Below, piece by piece: positions 16,019-24,935 of a stretch of DNA of 64,000 nucleotides (its first letter is position 1; each line of letters begins with the position of its first letter). The notes beneath the pieces are model-generated. The model had not been told where the DNA came from, ran no database searches, and saw only the letters and a list, made by a program, of their open reading frames with translations. Made by a program: the position numbers and the translations under genes. Origin of the DNA: Bog-950 sp964615305 (GTDB lineage Bacteria; Bacteroidota; Bacteroidia; Chitinophagales; LD1); contig CAZTNA010000003.1 of assembly GCA_964615305.1 (NCBI GenBank), positions 124,001 to 188,000 on the forward strand, in the 5' to 3' direction.

Positions 16019-17305
16019 ATGAAAAAAATTCTTCTACTTCTGCTCCCGCTTCAAAATTTTTCCCAAACAAGTAATTGGGCGATCCTTACAGATACATTTC
16101 TTATGAGTGGAAGGATAAACAGCATAATTACTACCCCGGAATCCTCTAAAATTTACATAAACACAGAAAGGGGTTTTATTGATTGGGTGAACAGCACCCC
16201 GATTTACTACAATTTTAGCAGCACCTACTCTCATTCAAACATGAACTATTATGTTGATGTTCACGATTCGTTATGGACTTTGGGCAATTGGGGTAGCTTC
16301 TGTAGACTTGATGAATGGCATGATTCAATATGGGAATACAATTGCATGGATAGTGCCTTTGCCGGCTACAAGGTGGTTTTCGATTCAGCAAATGGATTTT
16401 TGTCAAGTCCGGCTCAAGTTTTAATATCCGCAAACCCTTTAACCTTGTCAACTTTGCCGATACATTATTGCCGCGGCAACTCTGTTACCTACTACTCAAA
16501 CTTAAATTCTCTTACCGCTGACATTACAATAGATTCCAAGAATAATTTTTGGGTACTGCACGAAGGTTCTCTTGGAATGTTTGATGGCATAAATTGGAGT
16601 TGGGTTACCACGCCCACACCCTCATCAAATTACTTGTCTACGCTACACATCAGTACCAACGATTACATCTATTTAAACTACGGTACACTGGTTCACATGT
16701 ATGATGGAAGCGCATTTAACTCTATCCATGTTCCCGATTCTGTTGTGTTCAGTAAAATAGTTTGTGTAGGAGATAGTGGACTTTATGGAGTTATACAAAC
16801 CATACTTCCGTACTACCAACATCTTTGCAGCTTTGTTTTGCAATACAGAAATAGTAATAGCAGTTGGGACACACTGCAAATACCATCCCCTTATGACCAT
16901 GTACTCATAAAGGACTTGTCCGTTGATAAATGGGGTAACCTTTGGATATTAACGAACGATGATTTAAGTCCCGGTGGCAACAGGATTTTTGTTTACAACC
17001 CTAATGGGTTAAGCAATTTTTTAGGCTTAAAAGCACCCACCTCTAAAGATCTGTTTTCTGTTTATCCGAACCCTTGCAATCACCACTTCAATATTGTAGT
17101 CGGCTCCGGTATAGGTGAAGATATCGAAGTTCGCATGTTTGATTTACATGGAAGAGCAATAAGTTCAAAATCTTTCAACCCCCTTTCGGGCGGTAACGTT
17201 TTTTCAGTTGATGACAATAATCTAGCTAACGGTCTATACCTAGTAGAGATCGTATCGTCAACTCAAAGAAGCGTCTGCAAGTTATTGGTAAAAAAATTTG
17301 ATTGA
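16019..17305 (+). CDS. Secreted T9SS substrate, predicted beta-propeller-like
   Basis: The 428-residue protein has a signal peptide (MKKILLLLLPLQNFSQ) and a C-terminal type A T9SS sorting domain (about 345-428) with VYPNPCNHHFNI, MFDLHGRAI and LANGLYLVEIVS. The middle has repeated short units ending in W/F-DG (DSKNNFWVLHEGSLGMFDG, DKWGNLWILTND), which resemble two-component-regulator propeller blades. It is probably exported across the outer membrane and attached to the surface or released. Its binding partner is unknown. It precedes the GH92 gene by 25 bases and may be co-transcribed with it. Confidence 0.75.
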   Translation: MKKILLLLLPLQNFSQTSNWAILTDTFLMSGRINSIITTPESSKIYINTERGFIDWVNSTPIYYNFSSTYSHSNMNYYVDVHDSLWTLGNWGSFCRLDEWHDSIWEYNCMDSAFAGYKVVFDSANGFLSSPAQVLISANPLTLSTLPIHYCRGNSVTYYSNLNSLTADITIDSKNNFWVLHEGSLGMFDGINWSWVTTPTPSSNYLSTLHISTNDYIYLNYGTLVHMYDGSAFNSIHVPDSVVFSKIVCVGDSGLYGVIQTILPYYQHLCSFVLQYRNSNSSWDTLQIPSPYDHVLIKDLSVDKWGNLWILTNDDLSPGGNRIFVYNPNGLSNFLGLKAPTSKDLFSVYPNPCNHHFNIVVGSGIGEDIEVRMFDLHGRAISSKSFNPLSGGNVFSVDDNNLANGLYLVEIVSSTQRSVCKLLVKKFD

Positions 17306-17330
17306 TTGGAATTGAAGAAGAAAGCATTAC

Positions 17331-19517
17331 ATGAAAAACCTTCTCTTCCTTCTTCTCCCCCTCCAACTCCTCGCCCAAACCAATTTCACTCAACACGTTG
17401 ACCCCTTCATCGGCACAGGCGGACACGGGCATACTTTCCCGGGGCCTACCGTTCCTTTTGGTATGGTGCAGCTGAGCCCCGATACAAGGTTAACGGGATG
17501 GGATGGCTGTTCAGGATATCACTATTCCGACAATCGCATTTATGGTTTTTCGCACACGCATTTAAGCGGAACGGGCTGCAGCGATTACGGAGATATTTTG
17601 TTGATGCCAACTGTTGGCAAAGTGCAATTAAAGAACAAGCAATACTCCTCCACTTTCAAAAAAGAAAACGAAAAAGCAAGTGCAGGTTATTATTCTGTTT
17701 TTCTTGACAAACCAAAGGTAAAAGTAGAACTAACTTCTACCAACCGAACGGGTTTACACAAATACACCTTTCCGCAATCTACCTCCGCCAACATTATTCT
17801 TGACCTTACCCACCGCGACCGTGTAAAGCAAGGTGAGATAAACATTACAGGCAACAACGAAATTTCAGGAATGCGTGTAAGCCATGCCTGGGCAGAGAAT
17901 CAAATTCTGTATTTCGTTATTCAGTTCTCGAAACCGTTTACAAGAAGTGGAATTGCAAAAGCCAACGTAGCAAACGAAAGTTCAAAGCACGATACCGGAA
18001 GTTTGCTGAAAGCATTCGTAAGTTTTGAAACCACAGAAGGCGAAGTGATTTATGCCCGCGTAGGAATTTCGGCAGTGAGTATGGATGGAGCGCGAAAAAA
18101 TCTGGAAGCCGAACAAAACGATTTCGATTTCGAAAAAACAAAACGAAAAGCGGAAGCTGTATGGAATAAAGAACTGAGCAAGATTGAAGTGGAGGGAACT
18201 GATGAACACGCCAAGCGCGCATTCTACACCGCACTTTACCACTGCATGATTGCACCCAACACTTATCAGGATGTGGATGGGCAATATCGCGGCCGCGATT
18301 TCAAAATTCATAAAGCGGGCTTTACTTATTACACGGTTTTCTCGCTGTGGGATACTTACCGTGCGCTGCATCCATTGCTCACGCTCATTGACAAAAAACG
18401 CAGTTCAGATTTCATAAACACATTTATTCGTGAATACGAAGAAGGGGGCCGCTTACCCGTTTGGGAACTTTCGAGTTGCGAAACATGGTGCATGATTGGC
18501 TACCATGCTGTGCCAGTAATTGCAGAAGCGGTGATGAAAGAGGTAACGGAGTTTGATGTAAACAAAGCATATGAAGCCATGAAGTTTTCTGCTATGGAAA
18601 ACAAAAATGCGTTGGACGATTACAAACAATTCGGCTACATCAAGCATTTGAATCACGGGCAAAGTGTTTCACGCACATTAGAGTATGCGTATGATGACTG
18701 GTGTATTGCACAGGTCGCAAAAAAACTCGGCAAAACAGACGACTACAATCTTTTTATTCAACGTGCACAGAGCTACAAAAACCTGTTCGATAAAGAAACC
18801 GGGTTCATGCGTCCACGCAACGGAGAATTTATGTCCCCCTTCGACCCATACAAAGTTGACCACAACTACACCGAAGCCAATGCATGGCAATATTCGCTGT
18901 ATGTGCCGCAGGATATAAATGGTCACATGAAATTATTAGGCGGTAAAGGAAAATTAGCTGAGTTTCTCGATTCGCTTTTCACAACTTCCACCAAACTTAC
19001 CGGCCACAAGCAGCCCGACATCAGCGGAATGATTGGCCAGTATGTGCATGGCAACGAGCCCAGCCACCAGATTGCTTACGAGTATAATTACGCGGGGCAA
19101 CCGTGGAAAACACAAGCCATGACCCGCAGAATTATGAATGAAATGTATCACGACAAACCCGATGGCTTATCGGGCAACGAAGATTGCGGACAGATGAGTG
19201 CCTGGTATGTAATGAGCGCACTCGGTTTTTACCCCGTGTGCCCCGGCAGCGACCACTATGCCATCGGCTCTCCGCTTTTTGATAAGGCAATAATTCTTTT
19301 AGAAAACGGGAAAACATTTACCATTCAAACTTCGGGCAACAGCAAAAACAATTTCTACATCAACTCAGCGAAGTTGAATGGAGCTGTTTACCCAAAGTCA
19401 TACTTGGAATACACCGACATTGCTAATGGAGGCTCGCTGGACATAAATATGAGCCCTGAACCAAATAAACAGTGGGGAAGCGGTGACACGGAAACACCTA
19501 TGACAAAAATCGAGTAG
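17331..19517 (+). CDS. GH92 family alpha-mannosidase, secreted
   Basis: The 728-residue protein has a signal peptide (MKNLLFLLLPLQLLAQ) and GH92 hallmarks: HVDPFIGTGGHGHTFPG, GCSDYGDILLMP, the WDTYRALHPL segment and the catalytic-region motif EDCGQMSAWYVMSALGFYPV. GH92 enzymes are calcium-dependent exo-alpha-mannosidases that trim alpha-1,2, alpha-1,3 or other mannose linkages from N-glycans and yeast mannan. Length is normal for the family. It probably acts in the periplasm or at the cell surface; no T9SS tail or SusC/D pair is nearby. A terminator follows. Confidence 0.93.
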   Translation: MKNLLFLLLPLQLLAQTNFTQHVDPFIGTGGHGHTFPGPTVPFGMVQLSPDTRLTGWDGCSGYHYSDNRIYGFSHTHLSGTGCSDYGDILLMPTVGKVQLKNKQYSSTFKKENEKASAGYYSVFLDKPKVKVELTSTNRTGLHKYTFPQSTSANIILDLTHRDRVKQGEINITGNNEISGMRVSHAWAENQILYFVIQFSKPFTRSGIAKANVANESSKHDTGSLLKAFVSFETTEGEVIYARVGISAVSMDGARKNLEAEQNDFDFEKTKRKAEAVWNKELSKIEVEGTDEHAKRAFYTALYHCMIAPNTYQDVDGQYRGRDFKIHKAGFTYYTVFSLWDTYRALHPLLTLIDKKRSSDFINTFIREYEEGGRLPVWELSSCETWCMIGYHAVPVIAEAVMKEVTEFDVNKAYEAMKFSAMENKNALDDYKQFGYIKHLNHGQSVSRTLEYAYDDWCIAQVAKKLGKTDDYNLFIQRAQSYKNLFDKETGFMRPRNGEFMSPFDPYKVDHNYTEANAWQYSLYVPQDINGHMKLLGGKGKLAEFLDSLFTTSTKLTGHKQPDISGMIGQYVHGNEPSHQIAYEYNYAGQPWKTQAMTRRIMNEMYHDKPDGLSGNEDCGQMSAWYVMSALGFYPVCPGSDHYAIGSPLFDKAIILLENGKTFTIQTSGNSKNNFYINSAKLNGAVYPKSYLEYTDIANGGSLDINMSPEPNKQWGSGDTETPMTKIE

Positions 19518-19544
19518 AAGATTTTGTGTGAGCCACTAAAAAGA

Positions 19545-19576
19545 AAAGCCCCGCGAACATCCAAACGCAGGGCTTT
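19545..19576. terminator. Hairpin terminator after the GH92 gene
   Basis: AAAGCCCCGCG pairs with CGCAGGGCTTT with one mismatch, around a loop of about 10 bases. Flanking A- and T-rich bases allow use in both directions, between the plus-strand GH92 gene and the minus-strand small genes. Confidence 0.7.
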
Positions 19577-19600
19577 AGGGCAAACAAAAAAGATATTGGT

Positions 19601-19798
19601 TTAAAACAGCACGGGCACGGCACTTATGTCGCGCTTTTGCATTTCGCTCCGTAGTTTTTTAAACAATCCCGGCAGCTTCAAATCATAAACAAACGAAGTG
19701 TTATACACTAGGTTTAAATCCTCGTTGGTCAGGGCTTCTACATAATCGGTTACGGTTTTTTTAGGGCCGCTTATCAGATTGTATTTTCTGTTTTTCAT
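19601..19798 (-). CDS. Small protein of unknown function (WYL locus)
   Basis: I do not recognise this 65-residue basic protein, which starts MKNRKYNLISGPKKTVTDYV. It has no signal peptide or membrane segment. It follows the 106-residue gene on the same strand after about 10 bases, so the two are probably one operon facing away from a WYL regulator. A terminator lies just downstream. Confidence that it is translated rests on the spacing and plausible composition. Confidence 0.5.
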   Translation of the reverse strand: MKNRKYNLISGPKKTVTDYVEALTNEDLNLVYNTSFVYDLKLPGLFKKLRSEMQKRDISAVPVLF

Positions 19799-19808
19799 GG
19801 TCTGTTTT

Positions 19809-20129
19809 TTAGTTGTGTGTAATAGTTTGGTTGTGTGCGGCTACCTTATATGTAAACTCTTCCGCTTTACCGAAGAGCGCTATCAGGTTTATCTTTAATG
19901 GCACCTCATGTGGTTCTTTGCGTTTGCGATCAAGCAAATGCACCAGTTCGCTACCCACAGATCCCGATTGTTCAAACACTCGTAATATTTCTTCTTCTTT
20001 ATACAGGTAGCCAACCGGCACCGGCTTGTTGCCCTTAAACTCAACACCTCTCAACACTATGGCTCCCGAGCTTCTCCACTCTATACTCTCCGTCTTTACT
20101 ATGCGGGTTATAAATTCTTGCTGCTGCAT
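19809..20129 (-). CDS. Protein of unknown function, divergent to a WYL regulator
   Basis: The 106-residue protein starts MQQQEFITRIVKTESIEWRS and has a strand-rich N-terminal half and a charged helix around DRKRKEPHEVP. I know no family for it. Longer readings up to 20414 would run antisense through the start of the regulator gene and are rejected. A -7-like box (CAACTTTG on the minus strand, + 20147-20154) lies about 20 bases upstream. The neighbour suggests that the divergent WYL protein controls it. Confidence 0.6.
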   Translation of the reverse strand: MQQQEFITRIVKTESIEWRSSGAIVLRGVEFKGNKPVPVGYLYKEEEILRVFEQSGSVGSELVHLLDRKRKEPHEVPLKINLIALFGKAEEFTYKVAAHNQTITHN

Positions 20130-20224
20130 ACTTTTGGTTTTTGTAATGCAAAGTTGCTGGCGTACAACGCAGTGAATTTGCGTTCCCCAAATTTTTTTTG
20201 ATTTTGCTGTAAAAAAACACCCCC

Positions 20225-21229
20225 ATGCCACAAAACCGCGAAGCATACAGCCGCTATCGTTTAATTGACGCACGCTTGCGCAAAAAACCATTTCCACGCC
20301 TCGAAGAACTTCACAGCTATGTGGAGGAAAATTTAGGCGTAACTGTATCGCGCAGAACCATGCAGCTTGACCTGCAGGAAATGCGCTACAGCCAGGGACT
20401 GGGCTTTTATGCACCTATTGTGTACAACCGAGCAGAAAAAACTTACCGATATAGCAAAGACGACTACTCCATTAGCACCTTACCAGTAAGTGCCGATGAA
20501 CTGCAAGGCCTAGATTTTGCCATTAGTATTTTAAATCAGTTTAAACACCTGCCGGCCATAAAAGAGTTTGAAGATGCTATTATCAAAATTGCCTCTACAG
20601 TTAAGCTAAACAAACAAGCGCGCAACGAAAACGACTACATACAACTCGAGCGCCCATTTGTTGTAAAGGGTATCGAATTTGTAGAGCCGGTAATAAAAGC
20701 CATAACCGAAAAACGGGTGCTTCGTTTTACATATAAAAAACACGACAGCAGAGAGGAGTCACTTAACTATCTGCAGCCGTATTTGATTCGCGAAGCCAAA
20801 AACTTTTGGTATGTAATAGGCAAGCGCACAAACACCAAGGAAAATAAAGTGGTAACCTTTGCGCTTGACCGAATTCAAGACATGCGGCTAACCGATGAGT
20901 TTTTTGTAGAAGAAAATATTGACAGAAAAAATTTTTTTAAGAATGTTGTTGGCGTTACCGTTGGTGCCGGCAAAGCCGAGAAGGTAGTACTGGCCTTTAC
21001 AACCTTGCAGGGCAAGTACATTAAAACAGTGCCCATTCATCACTCGCAAAAAATAGTAAAAGAAACCCAAAACGAACTGCGCGTGTCTTTAGATGTAGTA
21101 GTTAACCATGAATTAAAAATGCAGATACTCAGTTATGGCGAACATGTAAAAGTAATGCAACCCAAAACACTGGCAAAAGAAATGCTCACGAGCGCAAAAA
21201 ATATGGTAAATCAATACAACAAAACCTAA
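20225..21229 (+). CDS. WYL-domain transcriptional regulator
   Basis: The 334-residue protein has an N-terminal winged helix-turn-helix (about 10-60, LEELHSYVEENLGVTVSRRT) and a WYL domain (about 150-230, with LQPYLIREAKNFWYVIGKR), followed by the WCX-type C-terminal extension. WYL proteins sense ligands, in some cases nucleic acids, and control DNA damage, defence or metabolic genes. It is 95 bases from and divergent to a two-gene operon of unknown function, which is the most likely target. No operator is obvious in the short intergenic region. Confidence 0.88.
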   Translation: MPQNREAYSRYRLIDARLRKKPFPRLEELHSYVEENLGVTVSRRTMQLDLQEMRYSQGLGFYAPIVYNRAEKTYRYSKDDYSISTLPVSADELQGLDFAISILNQFKHLPAIKEFEDAIIKIASTVKLNKQARNENDYIQLERPFVVKGIEFVEPVIKAITEKRVLRFTYKKHDSREESLNYLQPYLIREAKNFWYVIGKRTNTKENKVVTFALDRIQDMRLTDEFFVEENIDRKNFFKNVVGVTVGAGKAEKVVLAFTTLQGKYIKTVPIHHSQKIVKETQNELRVSLDVVVNHELKMQILSYGEHVKVMQPKTLAKEMLTSAKNMVNQYNKT

Positions 21230-21276
21230 CTCAATTCCCAACCCCGTAATTCTATTTTTACACAAAATTTTCAATC

Positions 21277-22416
21277 ATGAAATTTGGCACCAAAGCAATA
21301 CATGCAGGGCTAGAGCCGGATCCAAGTACCGGAGCAATAATGACGCCTATTTTTCAAACCAGTACGTATGTGCAGGAAAGCCCCGGTAAAAACAAGGGCT
21401 TTGGCTATGCGCGCGGCAAAAATCCAACCCGGGTTGCTTTAGAAAAAAACATTGCTGCGCTGGAAGAAGGCAAACACGCCATCTGTTTTAGCAGCGGCAT
21501 GGGCGCTACAGATGCGGTTATAAAGTTACTGACCCCCAGTGATGAAGTAATAACCGGCAACGATTTATATGGAGGAAGCTACCGCATGTTTACTAAAGTG
21601 TTTGCCAAGTACGGCATTAAATTTCACTTTATAGATATGACCAATGCCGAAAACATTAGGCAGTACGTAAACGAAAACACAAAACTAATTTGGCTCGAAA
21701 CACCAACCAACCCTACTATGCAGATAGTGGACATTGCAGCGTGCGCAAAAATTGCTAAAGAGAAAAACATACTACTGGCAGTTGACAACACATTTGCTTC
21801 GCCATATCTGCAAACACCACTGGCCTTGGGTGCCGATATTGTAATGCACAGTGTTACAAAATATTTAGGCGGCCACAGCGATGTGGTAATGGGTGCGCTG
21901 ATAATGAATGACGACAAACTGCACGAGCAACTCTATTTTATTTTAAACTCGTGTGGCGCTAACCCCGGCCCGCAAGATTGTTTTTTGGTTTTACGCGGAA
22001 TCAAAACTCTTCACCTGCGCATGGAGCGCCACTGCCAAAACGGAAAGGCTGTTGCCGAATTTTTAAAGACACACCCACGAATCGGAAAAATTTACTGGCC
22101 CGGTTTTGCTGACCACCCCAATCACCGTATTGCGCAAAAACAAATGCGCGGTTTTGGCGGCATGATTTCTATTGTATTAAAAGGTGCTTCATTAGAAGAA
22201 ACATTTCGCATTGCCTCTTCATTCAAAGTTTTTTCGCTGGCCGAGTCTCTGGGTGGCGTAGAGTCACTGATTAATCATCCGGTAACGATGACACACGCAG
22301 CAATTCCCAAAGAAGAACGCGAGGCAGTTGGTGTGGTGGACAACCTGCTGCGACTGAGCGTGGGCGTAGAAGATATAGAAGACTTGCTGGAGGACTTAAA
22401 ACAAGCGCTGGCGTAG
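21277..22416 (+). CDS. Cystathionine gamma-synthase/gamma-lyase family PLP enzyme
   Basis: The 379-residue enzyme is a trans-sulfuration PLP protein. The PLP lysine is Lys195 in HSVTKYLGGHSD, with the cofactor-binding FSSGMGATDA and the family segments YGGSYRMF and SLGGVESL. It would either make cystathionine from an activated homoserine and cysteine or split cystathionine to cysteine; sequence alone does not separate these well. It is probably a single-gene unit, with no recognisable SAM riboswitch upstream. Confidence 0.92.
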   Translation: MKFGTKAIHAGLEPDPSTGAIMTPIFQTSTYVQESPGKNKGFGYARGKNPTRVALEKNIAALEEGKHAICFSSGMGATDAVIKLLTPSDEVITGNDLYGGSYRMFTKVFAKYGIKFHFIDMTNAENIRQYVNENTKLIWLETPTNPTMQIVDIAACAKIAKEKNILLAVDNTFASPYLQTPLALGADIVMHSVTKYLGGHSDVVMGALIMNDDKLHEQLYFILNSCGANPGPQDCFLVLRGIKTLHLRMERHCQNGKAVAEFLKTHPRIGKIYWPGFADHPNHRIAQKQMRGFGGMISIVLKGASLEETFRIASSFKVFSLAESLGGVESLINHPVTMTHAAIPKEEREAVGVVDNLLRLSVGVEDIEDLLEDLKQALA

Positions 22417-22468
22417 TTATTTTGTTATGTCTTTATTGTTTACTGATATAATTCACCAACTTCGATAT

Positions 22469-24697
22469 ATGAAAACCAAATTTGTGACTCTGGCCTTGTT
22501 GTTCTTTTTCTGTCACGCTAATTCACAAACCAAGTACCGTGTGCTGAATATTCCTGTTGAGCGCAATGGCGTGCATCTGCGTGAACCCTTTGCCGGAGGA
22601 ATGAACTGCCCACAGTTTTCAGAGATAGATTTAAACTGCGATAACCTGAATGACTTTTTTGTGTTTGACCGTGTTGGTGATAAGGTTATGACTTTCATCA
22701 ACACGGGAAGCGGTGACGATTCAACGTACCGCTACGCCCCACAGTACGAAGCAGCATTTCCTGATAGTATCAACTCGTGGGCACACATTCGCGACTACAA
22801 CATGGATGGCATTCCTGATATTTTCAGCCACGCTAATACCGGCACTCGGGTACACAAAGGCAGCCGCAACGGTGGTGCCTTGCAGTACGATTTAGTTTCT
22901 CCACTCTTATTGTATAATGACGGTTCGTTTGATGTTAACATCTGGACTGCGATAGATGATATACCGGCTGTTGTGGATGTGAACCAAGATGGTGATTTGG
23001 ACATACTCACCTTCGGTATTTTTGGCTCTACTGTTGAGTATTACGAGAATCAAACAAAAGAGCATCCCGGCAATTCGTCCTATGCGTACGACTCGCTCAA
23101 GTATGAAGTAGCCACATATTGCTGGGGAAACTTTTCAGAGTCGCCCCTCACCAATTCGGTTACGTTAAACGTGTCGTGTAAAGGCAGTGGTGCATCTTCC
23201 TCTGATAACTCAGAAGGAGCACGACACAGCGGTTCTACTCTTTTCGATTTTGATTATAAAAATGACAAGGATGTTGATTTGCTGCTGGGTGATATAAGTT
23301 TCAGTAACTTGGTTATGGTTGATAATTGCGGAGACTCATCGTATGCTAACATCTGCGAGTCTGACTCTATGTGGAGTGATTGTGATGTAACAGCAGATAT
23401 GCAAATTTTCCCAGCTGCATTTGGTGCTGATTACAACAATGACGGCTTTAAAGATGTGCTGGTTTCACCTAACGCACGAAACGGCTCACGCGATGTAAAC
23501 AATGTGATGCTTTACCGAAACACCAACAATGCACAGTGCTATTTTGTAAAACAAACAGACTCATTTATTGTAGAACACATGCTCGATTTTGGTACCGAAT
23601 CGAAACCGTATTTTTTTGATTATAACGGAGATGGCTTACTCGATATATTAATAGCTAATTACGGGTATTTCAGACCGTTTACTACCTATAAATCAACTAT
23701 CGCTTATCTAGAAAATGTAGGAACAGCTGCCTCACCGGCATATCTGCAACGTACCGATGACTTAGCCAGTATCAGCACTTATGGATTAGTAGGTGTTCAT
23801 CCGGCATTTGGCGACTTAGATGGCGATGGCAAACAGGATATGGTTATTGGCGAGTTAAACGGCTATCTGCATTTCTTTAAAAATACAGGAGGAACAACAG
23901 CATCGTTTAACACCATGACCACCCCTCAATATTTTAGTATTGATGCCGGGCAATACAGCACACCATTTTTATTCGACTTAAATGGCGACTCACTACTCGA
24001 CTTGTTGGTTGGAAAAAAAGATGGCAAGTTGAATTACTATCGGAACATGGGAACAAAGTTTTCCCCCATTTTTCACAACGATTCGGTTGTGCTGAATATT
24101 GGCGGAGTAAACGTAACACAGTCGGGCTTTAGTGATGGAAGCAGTGTGCCGTTTGTTACAAAAGAAGGAAACGACCTTATGCTTTACTGCGGCACTTTGC
24201 GCGGAGTTGTGTTTAAATATCAGATACCCGTAACAAATTTTACAACAAGCACATTTACCTTAATTAGCTCTAATTATCTGGGCTTTGACTTGGGCAGCAA
24301 ATCAACTCTCTGTGTGGCAGATGTTACCAACGATGGGCAACGAGAGTACCTGACCGGCAATTCACGAGGAGGAATTATTCTTTACTCTGATGCAAACATT
24401 GATGCTGCGGCAAACACAACAGCGTCTTGTGTTTTATCTATTGATCGTACTATGAAGGAGCAGCTAAAATTGTTTCCCAACCCAACCAAAGATTTTTTCA
24501 GCATTACCATAAAAGGTGAAAAATTTACGAAACCAACCATTGAGATTTGTAATGTGTTAGGGCAAAAAGTGTTTGAAGAAACCCAAGGATCAACTCATAG
24601 AATAGACATCAACATAAATTCACTGAACTCCGGGCTTTATGTGGTTCGCATATCTGATGAAGGCAAAACGTTTACTGCTAAGTTTATGGTTGAGTAA
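22469..24697 (+). CDS. Secreted FG-GAP/VCBS repeat protein with T9SS sorting domain
   Basis: The 742-residue protein begins with a signal peptide (MKTKFVTLALLFFFCHANSQ); the start at 22469 is preferred to 22427 for this reason. It carries repeated calcium-binding-like VCBS/FG-GAP units such as DVNQDGDLDIL, DYNNDGFKDVL, DYNGDGLLDIL and DLDGDGKQDMV, which form an integrin-like beta-propeller. The C-terminus (about 655-742) is a type A T9SS sorting domain (LFPNPTKDFFSI, LNSGLYVVRISD). It is an exported adhesin- or binding-type protein whose ligand is unknown. Confidence 0.87.
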   Translation: MKTKFVTLALLFFFCHANSQTKYRVLNIPVERNGVHLREPFAGGMNCPQFSEIDLNCDNLNDFFVFDRVGDKVMTFINTGSGDDSTYRYAPQYEAAFPDSINSWAHIRDYNMDGIPDIFSHANTGTRVHKGSRNGGALQYDLVSPLLLYNDGSFDVNIWTAIDDIPAVVDVNQDGDLDILTFGIFGSTVEYYENQTKEHPGNSSYAYDSLKYEVATYCWGNFSESPLTNSVTLNVSCKGSGASSSDNSEGARHSGSTLFDFDYKNDKDVDLLLGDISFSNLVMVDNCGDSSYANICESDSMWSDCDVTADMQIFPAAFGADYNNDGFKDVLVSPNARNGSRDVNNVMLYRNTNNAQCYFVKQTDSFIVEHMLDFGTESKPYFFDYNGDGLLDILIANYGYFRPFTTYKSTIAYLENVGTAASPAYLQRTDDLASISTYGLVGVHPAFGDLDGDGKQDMVIGELNGYLHFFKNTGGTTASFNTMTTPQYFSIDAGQYSTPFLFDLNGDSLLDLLVGKKDGKLNYYRNMGTKFSPIFHNDSVVLNIGGVNVTQSGFSDGSSVPFVTKEGNDLMLYCGTLRGVVFKYQIPVTNFTTSTFTLISSNYLGFDLGSKSTLCVADVTNDGQREYLTGNSRGGIILYSDANIDAAANTTASCVLSIDRTMKEQLKLFPNPTKDFFSITIKGEKFTKPTIEICNVLGQKVFEETQGSTHRIDININSLNSGLYVVRISDEGKTFTAKFMVE

Positions 24698-24707
24698 TGC
24701 CTTTTAG

Positions 24708-24824
24708 AAGCATATTTACAACAAAGACACTTTTAACTACAGGCCAGGCGATTTGTCTGAAACACAGCAGCGGCTAATGGATATGCTGCTATGCAAACAA
24801 ACAGCCAACCCAGCTAAAGATTAG
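24708..24824 (+). other. Open-frame fragment without a start, possible gene remnant
   Basis: Between the VCBS protein gene and manC, 38 sense codons are open and end in RPGDLSETQQRLMDMLLCKQ and a short tail before TAG at 24822-24824. A stop directly precedes it and there is no start codon. The composition looks protein-like, so it may be the tail of a lost gene, but I cannot name it. Chance is the alternative. Confidence 0.25.
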
Positions 24825-24904
24825 CGTGATATAGGCTAGGGTTCGACTCATTTGCAAAATAAAACACAACAAGATTTTTGACTTTTATAATTTACAAATT
24901 CATG

Positions 24905-24912
24905 TAGGTTTG
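24905..24912 (+). promoter_or_regulatory. Probable -7 box of the manC promoter
   Basis: TAGGTTTG matches the Bacteroidota -7 consensus TAnnTTTG exactly, about 24 bases before the start codon. A TTTG at 24877-24880 could serve as the -33 element, although the 24-base spacing is a little long. Confidence 0.55.
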
Positions 24913-24935
24913 CGCCCCTTTTAAAACAAGTTTCA

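Noticed and set aside
21230..21276. SAM riboswitch before the cystathionine gene
   Set aside because: The 47-base gap is too short and shows no conserved riboswitch structure.
22427..22468. Longer start for the VCBS protein
   Set aside because: It would put 14 residues in front of a clear signal peptide.
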